64,000 nt of DNA from Nostoc sp. LPT (GTDB lineage Bacteria > Cyanobacteriota > Cyanobacteriia > Cyanobacteriales > Nostocaceae), in contig NZ_JABXKF010000161.1 in assembly GCF_017115165.1 (NCBI RefSeq), positions 1-64,000 of the forward strand. Reading direction: 5' to 3'. The notes below the pieces were generated by a model. It was not told where the DNA came from. It did no database searches and worked only from the letters and a program-made list of their open reading frames with translations. Position numbers and translations under genes: made by a program. Below, in pieces: positions 45,009 to 53,867 of the stretch (the first letter of the stretch is position 1; every line of letters starts with the position of its first letter).

Positions 45009-46205
45009 ATGATAGTTGACATCAAGCAAAAAAGTAGATTAATTCATCAACGTGTTTCGGTTACTTTCGACTACGAAGTTTACTTCACCCAAAATTTATT
45101 TGAGTTGAAAAATCCCACACTAGCGCAAGTGATTGCAGCAGATGGGGAGACTAAGCCGAAAAAAGTAGTTGCAGTGGTAGACGCAGGAATATTAAAGTAT
45201 CAACCTGAATTGGTGAAGCAATTAGTCGCGTATACCAAGTTTTATGGAGAGGTACTAGCGATCGCAGCCCAACCGATGATAATTTCGGGAGGAGAAGCTG
45301 CTAAAAACGATCACACTTTAGTAGAGCAAATCCAGCAACTAATTGAAGCTGCCGGATTATGTCGTCACTCCTACATATTAGCGATCGGGGGCGGGGCGGT
45401 GTTGGATTTGGTAGGATATGCAGCTGCAACTGCTCACCGAGGAATTCGCCTAATTCGGGTGCCAACAACAGTGTTAGCGCAAAATGATTCTGGGGTTGGC
45501 GTCAAAAACGGCATCAACGCTTTTGGTAAAAAGAATTTTCTCGGCACATTTGCGCCACCTTATGCAGTTATAAATGACTCTGCGTTCTTGACAACTCTAG
45601 ACGCTCGCGATTGGCGTTCTGGAATCGCAGAAGCAATCAAAGTGGCGTTGATTAAGGATGCTAGCTTTTTTGATTTTATCCACTCTCACACCGCAGCTTT
45701 GAGGCGGCGAGATATGGATACTATGCAACAGGTTATCTATCGTTGCGCTCAGTTGCATTTAGAACATATTGCCAATGGCGGCGATCCTTTTGAAATGGGT
45801 TCGTCTCGTCCCCTGGATTTTGGACATTGGGCGGCTCATAAGCTGGAGCATTTGACAAATTATCGCTTGCGTCATGGCGAAGCAGTTGCGATCGGTATTG
45901 CTTTGGATAGCACTTACTCTTATTTAGCAGGATTGCTAGATTGTTCGGAGTGGCAACGGATATTAAATACTTTATTGGCTTTGGGTTTTACGTTGTATGT
46001 GTCAGAACTAGCTAAGAAATTATCACAATTGGAAGATCCTCATTGTTTGTTTTGGGGTTTGACTGAATTTCGCGAACATTTGGGGGGAGAGTTAACTTTA
46101 ACACTCTTACAAAGGATTGGAAAAAGTATTGAGGTTCATGAGGTGAATTTGTCTTTGTATAAGCAAGCAATTTCGCTGTTGCAAGAGGCGAAGGGGAATT
46201 TTTAA
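45009..46205 (+). CDS. aroB: Dehydroquinate-synthase-family sugar phosphate cyclase
   Basis: 398 residues. NAD-dependent cyclase fold: ILAIGGGAVLDLVGYAAATA, RGIRLIRVPTTVLAQNDSGV, KNFLGTFAPPYAVINDSAFL. In scytonemin clusters this gene is called aroB and placed in the supply of chorismate. The usual AroB stretch near NLGHTFGHAIE is replaced by DFGHWAAHKLEHLTNYRLRH, although HGEAVAIG is kept. The gene could therefore be a divergent 3-dehydroquinate synthase or a related cyclase such as the EboD type (inference). It starts 37 bp after tyrA with no dsbA between. Confidence 0.85.
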   Translation: MIVDIKQKSRLIHQRVSVTFDYEVYFTQNLFELKNPTLAQVIAADGETKPKKVVAVVDAGILKYQPELVKQLVAYTKFYGEVLAIAAQPMIISGGEAAKNDHTLVEQIQQLIEAAGLCRHSYILAIGGGAVLDLVGYAAATAHRGIRLIRVPTTVLAQNDSGVGVKNGINAFGKKNFLGTFAPPYAVINDSAFLTTLDARDWRSGIAEAIKVALIKDASFFDFIHSHTAALRRRDMDTMQQVIYRCAQLHLEHIANGGDPFEMGSSRPLDFGHWAAHKLEHLTNYRLRHGEAVAIGIALDSTYSYLAGLLDCSEWQRILNTLLALGFTLYVSELAKKLSQLEDPHCLFWGLTEFREHLGGELTLTLLQRIGKSIEVHEVNLSLYKQAISLLQEAKGNF

Positions 46206-46599
46206 ATCCATAGGCGCTTCCTTCGCCTTCCCGTAGGGTAGGTACGCTGAGGGAAGCGCAAAAAAACGCAGAGGTTTTATCAGATTATTTATTACTTTTG
46301 GGGGAGGTAGAGATTTTTAAATCGGATTGTTGGTAAATGTATTAAAAAAGCAGTATAAAAAGCGAATAAATTGACATCCAATCGAAAAATTATTCAATGT
46401 ATTGTTTGCTTGACATCTAGTATTCTTAAATAAGAAGCAAAAAGTTTTTTATTACATTTTTTAGAAATCATACAATAATTAAAATAAGTTGACTTAGATT
46501 GACAGCATATTATCTAATGCTACTACTTTAAAAATAACTACTAATAATCAATTGCTGCTTATTGATGATTGACTAATAACTATTTCAGAGAAATTACTC
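46206..46599 (+). promoter_or_regulatory. trpEG upstream region with dispersed repeat and shared control site
   Basis: 394 bp. The left part (46210-46272) is a dispersed repeat with GGCGCTTCC ... GGAAGCGC complementarity that can end transcription of the scy block. The remainder is AT-rich and holds the site at 46361-46404. The gap marks a second transcription unit beginning with trpEG. Confidence 0.6.
46361..46404 (+). promoter_or_regulatory. Repeated candidate control site, copy 4 (trpEG upstream)
   Basis: AGCGAATAAATTGACATCCA followed by ATCGAAAAATTATTCAATGT. It matches the scyA-upstream copies in AGCGAA-AAATTGACA, ATC-AAAA and the following T-rich/ATTG-like part, with one base less between TTGACA and ATC. 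About 195 bp upstream of the trpEG ATG. Confidence 0.5.
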
Positions 46600-48804
46600 A
46601 TGATTTTTGATTCCCGTTCTTACAAAACTCTTAGCGGTGTAAGTGTTTCTCGCTCCATCACTGAAGTTAAGATGGACACTGCCCTCGAAGATATTCTGTT
46701 CCATTTAAATTCTCAGCGTGGAGGGTTGCTAAGGAGTAGCTACGAATATCCAGGCAGATATAAAAGATGGGCGATCGGATTTGTTAATCCACCGCTAGAA
46801 TTGACTACGCAGGATAATGCTTTCACTTTGATAGCATTGAATGAACGCGGTCAAGTGCTTTTGCCATTCCTTTTAGAGAGACTATCCCAGTCAGAACAGC
46901 TCGAGAACGTCACCCAAGAAAATAACAATATCGTCGGCTTTATTAAAGCTACAAAAGAATTATTTCCTGAAGAAGAACGTAGTAAACAGCCTTCATCATT
47001 TACAGTTGTCCGCGAAATTCTATATACTTTCTCTAGTCAAGAAGATGAGCATTTAGGCTTGTATGGTGCGTTTGGTTATGACTTAGTTTTTCAGTTTGAA
47101 CCAATTGCCCAACACTTGGAGCGTCCTACAGATCAACGCGATTTGGTGCTTTATTTGCCAGATGAATTGATTGTTGTTGACTACTATCAGCAACGTGCAT
47201 TTCGTCTACAATATGATTTTCAAACAGCGCACGGCAGCACCAAGAATCTTCCTAGAACAGGTGAGTCTGTTGATTATCGCGGTAAACATCTTCTACCAAA
47301 TCAAACTGCTGACCACAAAGTAGGCGAATATGCCAAAAAAGTTGAGATTGCACTCGATTATTTCCGCAGAGGCGATTTATTTGAAGTTGTTCCTAGTCAA
47401 AACTTTTTTGAAGGCTATGAAGATGAACCCAGCAAACTATTTAACACTTTAAAGGAAATAAATCCTAGTCCTTATGGGTTTATTTTTAATTTAGGTGGCG
47501 AATATCTGATTGGTGCATCTCCAGAAATGTTTGTGCGGGTTGAAGGTAGGCGGGTAGAAACTTGTCCCATTAGTGGCACTATTAGCCGGGGACAAGATGC
47601 TCTTGACGATGCGGTGCAAATTCGTCAGTTACTCAACTCTCATAAAGATGAAGCTGAGTTGACCATGTGTACTGATGTCGATCGCAATGACAAATCCCGA
47701 ATTTGCGAACCTGGTTCAGTACGAGTCATTGGTCGTCGCCAAATTGAATTATACAGCCACCTGATACATACAGTAGATCATGTTGAGGGTACTCTGCGAT
47801 CGCAATTTGATGCCTTAGATGCCTTTCTTTCGCATACATGGGCAGTTACAGTCACCGGCGCACCCAAAAGGGCAGCAATAGACTTTATTGAACGGCACGA
47901 AAAGAGCGCCCGACGTTGGTATGGTGGAGCAGTCGGCTATTTAAATTTCAACGGTAATTTAAATACTGGCTTAATTCTGCGGACAATCCGCTTAAAAGAT
48001 TGCATCGCCGAAGTGCGAGTCGGGGCTACTGTCCTTTATGACTCCATACCCCAAGCAGAAGAACAAGAAACAATTACTAAAGGCGCTGCGTTATTTGAAA
48101 CGATTCGGCGTGTAAAGCAAACGAGTCAGAAAATTGATGAGTCCGGTTCTCTGAAATTAAGTAAACACGTCCCAGGTGTAAAATCTGGCAAGCGCATCTT
48201 ATTAATAGACTACGAAGACTCATTTGTTCATACCTTAGCCAATTACATTCGCCAAACTGGTGCAAGCGTTACCACACTGCGTCATGGTTTCTCAGAATCG
48301 CTATTCGATACAGAACGCCCTGACTTAGTTGTTTTATCTCCTGGGCCTGGTAGACCAAGTGATTTTAGGGTTTCCGAGACTGTCGGCGCCCTTCTGCATC
48401 GCCAAATTCCTATTTTCGGAGTTTGTTTAGGATTGCAAGGCATTGTTGAAGCTTTTGATGGCGAGTTGGGAGTTCTCAACTATCCTCAACATGGTAAATC
48501 TTCACGGATTTTCGTCACCGATTCCAATTCTGTCACCTTCAAAAACTTACCCGAATCCTTTGCAGTCGGTAGATATCACTCATTGTTTGCCCTACCGCAA
48601 CGTTTGCCAAAAGAACTGAAAGTAACAGCAATTTCTGATGACGACGTAATTATGGGCATTGAACATCAGACACTTCCCATCGCCGCCGTTCAGTTTCATC
48701 CAGAATCAATCATGACTTTAGGTGGAGAAGTCGGTTTGGAAATCATTAAAAATGTGGTGCGTGCATATACGCAGGTCGAAGATTCATTAGTCATTAGTCA
48801 TTGA
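46600..48804 (+). CDS. trpE: Fused anthranilate synthase TrpE-TrpG
   Basis: 734 residues. Component I (about 1-520): LLRSSYEYPGRYKRWAIGF, the feedback-site region, and GASPEMFVRVEGRRVETCPI-SGT, TMCTDVDRNDKSRICEPGSV, TVTGAPKRAAIDFIE. Component II glutamine amidotransferase (about 535-725): VVLSPGPGRPSDF, nucleophile C609 in FGVCLGLQG, and H700/E702 in QFHPESIMT. One protein supplies ammonia and makes anthranilate from chorismate, as in other fused TrpEG. First gene of the second scytonemin block, dedicated to tryptophan supply. Confidence 0.95.
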   Translation: MIFDSRSYKTLSGVSVSRSITEVKMDTALEDILFHLNSQRGGLLRSSYEYPGRYKRWAIGFVNPPLELTTQDNAFTLIALNERGQVLLPFLLERLSQSEQLENVTQENNNIVGFIKATKELFPEEERSKQPSSFTVVREILYTFSSQEDEHLGLYGAFGYDLVFQFEPIAQHLERPTDQRDLVLYLPDELIVVDYYQQRAFRLQYDFQTAHGSTKNLPRTGESVDYRGKHLLPNQTADHKVGEYAKKVEIALDYFRRGDLFEVVPSQNFFEGYEDEPSKLFNTLKEINPSPYGFIFNLGGEYLIGASPEMFVRVEGRRVETCPISGTISRGQDALDDAVQIRQLLNSHKDEAELTMCTDVDRNDKSRICEPGSVRVIGRRQIELYSHLIHTVDHVEGTLRSQFDALDAFLSHTWAVTVTGAPKRAAIDFIERHEKSARRWYGGAVGYLNFNGNLNTGLILRTIRLKDCIAEVRVGATVLYDSIPQAEEQETITKGAALFETIRRVKQTSQKIDESGSLKLSKHVPGVKSGKRILLIDYEDSFVHTLANYIRQTGASVTTLRHGFSESLFDTERPDLVVLSPGPGRPSDFRVSETVGALLHRQIPIFGVCLGLQGIVEAFDGELGVLNYPQHGKSSRIFVTDSNSVTFKNLPESFAVGRYHSLFALPQRLPKELKVTAISDDDVIMGIEHQTLPIAAVQFHPESIMTLGGEVGLEIIKNVVRAYTQVEDSLVISH

Positions 48805-48910
48805 GCATTGGGCATTGGGCATTGGGCATTGGGCATTGGTTATTAATTATTCTCCTCTGCTCCCCCTGCTCCCCTTGCTCCCTGCTCCCTGCTCCCCCTG
48901 CTCCTATTCC
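48803..48910. repeat. Heptamer repeat block GGGCATT / CTCCCCCTGCTCC
   Basis: Four GGGCATT units directly after trpEG, TTGGTTATTAATTATT in the middle, then pyrimidine-rich CCCTGCTCC-type units. The layout matches the blocks at 11711 and 15508. It fills most of the trpEG-trpC spacer (123 bp). Confidence 0.8.
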
Positions 48911-48927
48911 CTGCTACCTAACAGCTT

Positions 48928-49755
48928 ATGACTAATCAAGTTGTCACTTCCCGCCATATTCTTGAAGACATTGTGTCGCACAAAAAGCAAGAAGTTGCAA
49001 AAATGCAGCAAGAACTGCCTTTAGCCTCCTTGCGACAACAGTTAAATGTAGCCCCAACTGTGCGAAATTTCTTGACTGCTTTGCAGAAAAATGCCAACCA
49101 ACCTAGTTTAATTGCCGAGGTAAAAAAAGCATCACCTAGCCGGGGGATTATCCGCGCAGATTTTGACCCAGTAGCTGTTGCTCAAGCTTATGAACGAGGC
49201 GGTGCAGCTTGTTTATCAGTGCTGACTGACGAAAAGTTCTTTCAGGGCGGTTTTGATAATCTGCGGAATGTACGTCAACAAGTTGCATTACCCTTACTGT
49301 GCAAGGAGTTTATCATTGACCGCTATCAAATTTATTTAGCACGGACAGCAGGCGCAGATGCGGTATTGTTAATTGCGGCTATTTTATCAGATCGAGAACT
49401 CCAAGATTTTTTGCGAGTAATTCACGATTTGGGCATGATTGCACTAGTAGAAGTCCATACCTTGGCTGAACTGGATCGAGTGCTAAAGCTTGATAACCTA
49501 AGTTTAGTAGGAATCAACAATCGCAATTTAGAAGATTTTACTCTTGATTTAGGAACAACACAGCAACTCTTGGCAGAGCGTCAACAACAATTACAAAGTT
49601 TAGATATCACCGTCGTCAGCGAGTCTGGACTATATACACCTGCTGATTTATCTCTTGTCGCTGAGGCTGGTGCGCGTGCGGTTTTGATTGGAGAGTCTTT
49701 AGTTAAACAAAGCGATGTAGAACAAGCTGTGCGTGAGATTTTGAGCCTTTCTTAA
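48928..49755 (+). CDS. trpC: Indole-3-glycerol-phosphate synthase
   Basis: 275 residues. (beta-alpha)8 barrel with [20 protein letters not shown] (catalytic E64 and K66), [65 protein letters not shown] and [20 protein letters not shown], all hallmarks of TrpC. Normal length. It cyclises CdRP to indole-3-glycerol phosphate for TrpA. A cluster-specific copy besides the presumed housekeeping one elsewhere. Confidence 0.95.
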   Translation: MTNQVVTSRHILEDIVSHKKQEVAKMQQELPLASLRQQLNVAPTVRNFLTALQKNANQPSLIAEVKKASPSRGIIRADFDPVAVAQAYERGGAACLSVLTDEKFFQGGFDNLRNVRQQVALPLLCKEFIIDRYQIYLARTAGADAVLLIAAILSDRELQDFLRVIHDLGMIALVEVHTLAELDRVLKLDNLSLVGINNRNLEDFTLDLGTTQQLLAERQQQLQSLDITVVSESGLYTPADLSLVAEAGARAVLIGESLVKQSDVEQAVREILSLS

Positions 49756-49811
49756 ATCTGTTACCTAATTACTAAAATCTGTAATCTAAAAAAATGAAGC
49801 TCTGATACTCG

Positions 49812-50140
49812 TTAATGGAGTTCAAAGACTCATTAATGGAGATAAAAGCCTCATTCACGAGTATCAAAGACTCGTTAATGGAGATAAAAGCCTCATTCAC
49901 GAGTATCAAAGACTCATTAATGGAGCTAAAAGCCTCATTCACGAGTATCAAAGACTCATTAATGGAGCTAAAAGACTTATTCACAAGTATCAAAGACTCA
50001 TTAATGGAGCTAAAAGCCTCATTCACGAGTATCAAAGACTCATTAATGGAGCTAAAAGACTTATTCACAAGTATCAAAGACTCATTAATGGAGCTAAAAG
50101 CCTCATTCACGAGTATCAAAGACTCATTAACAAAAAATTT
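49812..50140. repeat. 42-bp tandem repeat array between trpC and trpA
   Basis: About seven to eight units of GACTCATTAATGGAGCTAAA-AGCCTCATTCACGAGTATCAAA. Each unit is two diverged 21-bp halves (CTCATTAATGGAGCTAAAAG and CTCATTCACGAGTATCAAAG). Two variants alternate (AGCCTCATTCACGAG and AGACTTATTCACAAG). Unit length is a multiple of three and stop-free, so both strands are open (110 codons plus, 115 codons minus). On the plus strand the product would be a 14-residue heptad-like repeat SLMELKASFTSIKD. ATG 49815 has no good ribosome site. Confidence 0.9.
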
Positions 50141-50212
50141 AGCATAGGCATCACTAATTGCTAAGTGTTAATTATTCCAAAACTATTAACCAATCATTAA
50201 CTATTTTTCAGC

Positions 50213-51046
50213 ATGATTTCTATCTCCGATTCCTTTCAAACTTTACGCGATCGCCAACAGTGTGCTTTAATCCCTTTTATCACAGCAGGCGATCCTAACT
50301 TAGAAACCACCGCCGAAGCTTTACGTATCTTAGATCGCAACGGTGCTGACTTCATCGAGTTGGGCATTCCCTACTCCGATCCTCTCGCAGATGGGCCTGT
50401 GATTCAAGCAGCAGCAACCCGCGCTTTGCAAAAAGGCACGAAATTAGAGCAAGTGCTAGAGATGTTGCACATAGTGATTCCTAGCTTAAAAGCGCCGATA
50501 ATTTTATTTACTTATTACAATCCCATTTTGTACCGGGGTATTAAGTCGTTTTTGGCGCAAATTGCCGTTGCTGGGGTGCAAGGGTTAGTAGTACCAGACT
50601 TACCCTTAGAAGAAGCAGAAGAATTAATCCAAACTGCTGCATCTTTCGGAATTGAGGTAATTTTACTCGTAGCTCCTACCAGTTCTCAAGATAGAATTGA
50701 AGCGATCGCTCGTCAATCTCAGGGTTTTATCTACTTGGTAAGTGTTACAGGCGTTACAGGTATCCGCACTCAAATCCAAAACCGCGTAGAACATTTAATT
50801 ACAGATTTGCGAAGCGTCACCAATAAACCCATCGGCGTTGGTTTTGGCATCTCCGCACCAGAACAAGCACATCAAGTCATGGAATGGGGAGCAGACGCAG
50901 TGATTGTTGGTAGCGCCTTTGTCAAACGTTTAGCTGAAGGTAGCCCAACTGAAGGATTGCAAGCTGTAGAAGAATTTTGTCGAGAACTTAAAACAGCCAT
51001 TACAGAAAGTCGGCGCGAAAGTCCATCTCTTCAAGAGGTGCGATAA
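50213..51046 (+). CDS. trpA: Tryptophan synthase alpha subunit
   Basis: 277 residues. TIM barrel with [20 protein letters not shown], catalytic E49 and D60 in [70 protein letters not shown] and [20 protein letters not shown]. It splits indole-3-glycerol phosphate and passes indole to TrpB. Follows the 42-bp repeat array. Confidence 0.96.
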   Translation: MISISDSFQTLRDRQQCALIPFITAGDPNLETTAEALRILDRNGADFIELGIPYSDPLADGPVIQAAATRALQKGTKLEQVLEMLHIVIPSLKAPIILFTYYNPILYRGIKSFLAQIAVAGVQGLVVPDLPLEEAEELIQTAASFGIEVILLVAPTSSQDRIEAIARQSQGFIYLVSVTGVTGIRTQIQNRVEHLITDLRSVTNKPIGVGFGISAPEQAHQVMEWGADAVIVGSAFVKRLAEGSPTEGLQAVEEFCRELKTAITESRRESPSLQEVR

Positions 51047-51149
51047 ATTTACTTGCAAATTTAGGGAGTAGGGAATAAGCAATCAGTATCAATTATTTCT
51101 CTTTCTTTCCCCCGCCCCCTGCCCCCTGCCCTCTGCCTCGATTAAGACA

Positions 51150-52376
51150 ATGAAATCTCTGCTGAAATTTGTCAAAATATTAATCTATAGCGTACTTCTA
51201 GTTAGTACCTGTGCGCTTACAGTCTTCGCTCACGATCGCATTGACCATAGACAATACAAATACCATTGGAATCATAATTTTCCAGGACAATACGCTCACT
51301 TAGCTGTAAGGAAGAACGTAACTGACCTGACACCAGCAGAGAAAACAGCCTTCGTAAAGGCTATCAAAACCTTAAAAACTGTCATACCCGCAGGTAGCAA
51401 GCTCAGTATTTACGACCAATTCGTTGCCATACATCTAGGGGCAACACGGTTAATTCATAACCATAAAGGACATTCCGATGGTTCCGTCCAAGAACTTGCT
51501 CATGAAAATGCCGCATTTTTCCCTTGGCATCGAGAATATATCCGCAGATTTGAACAAGCTTTGCAAGCAGTAGACCCAACTGTGACTCTGCCATACTGGG
51601 ATTGGACAGATGCCAAAGCACTTGATGTAATTTTTAACGATGACTTTCTTGGTTCTAACGGTCAAGGAATAACCATCAAAATTCCAAATCAGGGGAATTT
51701 TACAGGTGGCGCTGTGCCTGGGGCTTTCTCTGCTGCAAATGGCTGGGTTATGAATCCAGCATTAAATATTGACCCAGATACCCAAACATCATTAGGCACA
51801 TCACTTGTCCGCTTTCTAAAACTACCTCCGGCCAGTGATTATCCTGTGCCCAAAAAAGATGTTGAGCGTGCCCTGAGTCTTAATAACTATTCTCTATTTC
51901 GCCCTGCTTTGGAAGGATTTATCTCTGTAGATGAGCAGGGTAAAGTCACCCCTGGAGGATTCATCCACAACTACATTCATGGTTTAGTCGGTGGGGTACA
52001 GATAGACGCAAGCACAAAACCCATAAAGTTTAAGGGTCTGGGTACTATGAGCAATATACCAAGTTCGCCTTATGACCCAGTATTTTGGTTGCATCATGCC
52101 AACGCAGACCGCCTCTGGGCTGAATGGCAAGAGAACGGTCATCAAGGTAGCGATTTTTATCCTGCTGATGGTGGTCAGCCTTATGGACACAATCTTAAAG
52201 ACTTTATGTGGCCTTGGGACGGCGGTATGTCTACCCCCAAAGCTACGGCGTTAGGAGATTTATTATCCCTATTACCAAATTTTAACTCTGACGATTTGGT
52301 GCGCCCTATAGACGTTTTAGATCACCGGAAACTGGGCTATACCTACCAAACCTGGGAATGGAAAACGCAAAGATAA
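51150..52376 (+). CDS. tyrP: Exported tyrosinase-like copper protein (TyrP)
   Basis: 408 residues. Signal peptide MKSLLKFVKILIYSVLLVST ... VFA. Type-3 copper centre: CuA H95, H118 and H127 (AHENAAFFPWHREYIRRFE), CuB H273, H277 and the H315-H316 pair in DPVFWLHHANADRLWAEWQ. Tyrosinases oxidise phenols with O2. In scytonemin clusters tyrP is proposed to oxidise or couple monomers after export, which agrees with the signal peptide; direct proof is lacking as far as I know. It interrupts the trp genes between trpA and trpB. Confidence 0.93.
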   Translation: MKSLLKFVKILIYSVLLVSTCALTVFAHDRIDHRQYKYHWNHNFPGQYAHLAVRKNVTDLTPAEKTAFVKAIKTLKTVIPAGSKLSIYDQFVAIHLGATRLIHNHKGHSDGSVQELAHENAAFFPWHREYIRRFEQALQAVDPTVTLPYWDWTDAKALDVIFNDDFLGSNGQGITIKIPNQGNFTGGAVPGAFSAANGWVMNPALNIDPDTQTSLGTSLVRFLKLPPASDYPVPKKDVERALSLNNYSLFRPALEGFISVDEQGKVTPGGFIHNYIHGLVGGVQIDASTKPIKFKGLGTMSNIPSSPYDPVFWLHHANADRLWAEWQENGHQGSDFYPADGGQPYGHNLKDFMWPWDGGMSTPKATALGDLLSLLPNFNSDDLVRPIDVLDHRKLGYTYQTWEWKTQR

Positions 52377-52390
52377 TTCAACAGTGGCAT

Positions 52391-52407
52391 AAGTTCTAAA
52401 AAGTTAG
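52391..52407. repeat. Small palindrome upstream of trpB
   Basis: GTTCTAAAAAGTTAGAAC-type inverted repeat (GTTCTAA / TTAGAAC) in the 73-bp spacer between the tyrosinase gene and trpB. May be an operator or a weak hairpin; no T-run follows. Confidence 0.35.
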
Positions 52408-52449
52408 AACGAAAGTAAAAAATACTTGAACATAAAAGGATTTTAACCT

Positions 52450-53679
52450 GTGGTAAGCATACAAAACATCAAAACTGCAACTGTGCAACCAGATTCTTTG
52501 GGCAGGTTTGGAAAATTCGGCGGTAAATATGTCCCGGAAACCTTAATGCCTGCATTAAGTGAATTGGAAGCGGCGTATAAACAATATTGCAATGAGCCGG
52601 GTTTTCAAGCAGAACTGCAAAACTTAATGCGTGATTATGTAGGACGACCCAGCCCATTATATTTTGCTGAACGCCTGACAGCAAATTACGCTAGACCAGA
52701 TGGCACGGGAGTGCAAATTTATTTAAAGCGCGAAGATTTAAATCATACAGGCGCTCACAAAATTAATAATGCTTTGGCTCAAGTGTTACTCGCTAAACGC
52801 ATGGGTAAGCAACGCGTTATTGCCGAGACAGGTGCAGGACAACACGGCGTAGCGACTGCAACTGTATGTGCGCGATTTGGTTTGAAATGTGTGATTTACA
52901 TGGGCGTCCAGGATATGGAACGCCAAGCCCTGAATGTGTTTCGCATGAAATTAATGGGTGCAGAAGTTCGACCAGTGGAAGCAGGTACAGGAACTCTCAA
53001 AGATGCGACTTCGGAAGCAATTCGGGATTGGGTGACGAATGTAGAAACAACTCATTACATCCTGGGTTCTGTTGCTGGGCCTCATCCCTACCCGATGATT
53101 GTGCGTGACTTCCACGCGGTAATTGGTGTAGAAACTCGCGCTCAATGCCAAGAAAAATGGGGAGGACTACCAGATATTTTACTGGCTTGCGTAGGTGGAG
53201 GTTCCAACGCGATCGGCTTATTCAATGAGTTTGTGCATGAACCTTCGGTGCGCCTAATCGGAGTGGAAGCTGCGGGTGAAGGTGTAAACACAGAAAAACA
53301 CGCTGCTACCTTGACAAAAGGAAAAATAGGTGTATTGCACGGTGCAATGAGCTATTTACTGCAAGATGATGACGGTCAAGTAATCGAAGCCCATTCAATT
53401 AGTGCCGGATTGGATTATCCCGGTGTTGGGCCTGAGCATAGTTATTTAATGGATCTTGGTCGCGCTGAGTATTACAGTGTTACCGATAAACAGGCTTTAG
53501 ATGCATTTCAAAGACTTTCGCAACTAGAAGGGATTATCCCAGCCTTAGAAACGGCTCATGCGATCGCTTATCTAGATACTCTTTGTCCCCAGTTAACAGG
53601 CAATCTCCGCATCGTCATCAATTGTTCTGGCAGAGGTGACAAAGATGTGCAAACTGTCGCCAAAGTCCTTCTTCCTTAA
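52450..53679 (+). CDS. trpB: Tryptophan synthase beta subunit
   Basis: 409 residues with GTG start 52450. [20 protein letters not shown] at the start, PLP lysine K104 in [39 protein letters not shown], the phosphate loop [12 protein letters not shown] and [23 protein letters not shown] enzyme joining indole and serine. No ATG exists near the conserved start, so GTG is likely real; AGGA at 52437-52440 fits. Intact cluster copy. Confidence 0.95.
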   Translation: MVSIQNIKTATVQPDSLGRFGKFGGKYVPETLMPALSELEAAYKQYCNEPGFQAELQNLMRDYVGRPSPLYFAERLTANYARPDGTGVQIYLKREDLNHTGAHKINNALAQVLLAKRMGKQRVIAETGAGQHGVATATVCARFGLKCVIYMGVQDMERQALNVFRMKLMGAEVRPVEAGTGTLKDATSEAIRDWVTNVETTHYILGSVAGPHPYPMIVRDFHAVIGVETRAQCQEKWGGLPDILLACVGGGSNAIGLFNEFVHEPSVRLIGVEAAGEGVNTEKHAATLTKGKIGVLHGAMSYLLQDDDGQVIEAHSISAGLDYPGVGPEHSYLMDLGRAEYYSVTDKQALDAFQRLSQLEGIIPALETAHAIAYLDTLCPQLTGNLRIVINCSGRGDKDVQTVAKVLLP

Positions 53680-53867
53680 TTTTCTCTTTTTGTCATTTGT
53701 CATTTGTCCTTCGTAAATGACCAATGACCAATACAACTTTTGGAGAGGCTGCACCAACGGCTTCTGTACGAGGGGCTGTTCGCGTTCTCTCAGTACAAGT
53801 AACCGATAACCAATGACAAATGACCAATGACTTTTGACTTTTGACTTCCCCGAAGGGGCTGACCAAT
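53680..53867. repeat. trpB-trpD spacer with heptamer repeats
   Basis: TGTCATTTGTCATTTGTCC, CAAATGACCAATGAC and TTTTGACTTTTGACTT units of the ATGACCA/TGTCATT family, with a central piece CTTTTGGAGAGGCTGCACCA-ACGGCTTCTGTACGAGG of dispersed-repeat character. The two TGTCATT/AATGACA arms are complementary. Confidence 0.6.

Noticed and set aside
49812-50140. Possible CRISPR array
   Set aside because: Units are contiguous with no unique spacers and there are no cas genes in the window; the same holds for 55079-55285.
49815-50147. 110-codon plus-strand frame (and 115-codon minus-strand frame) in the 42-bp array
   Set aside because: Both strands stay open because the repeat unit is a stop-free multiple of three; no good ribosome binding site. 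Kept as a repeat.
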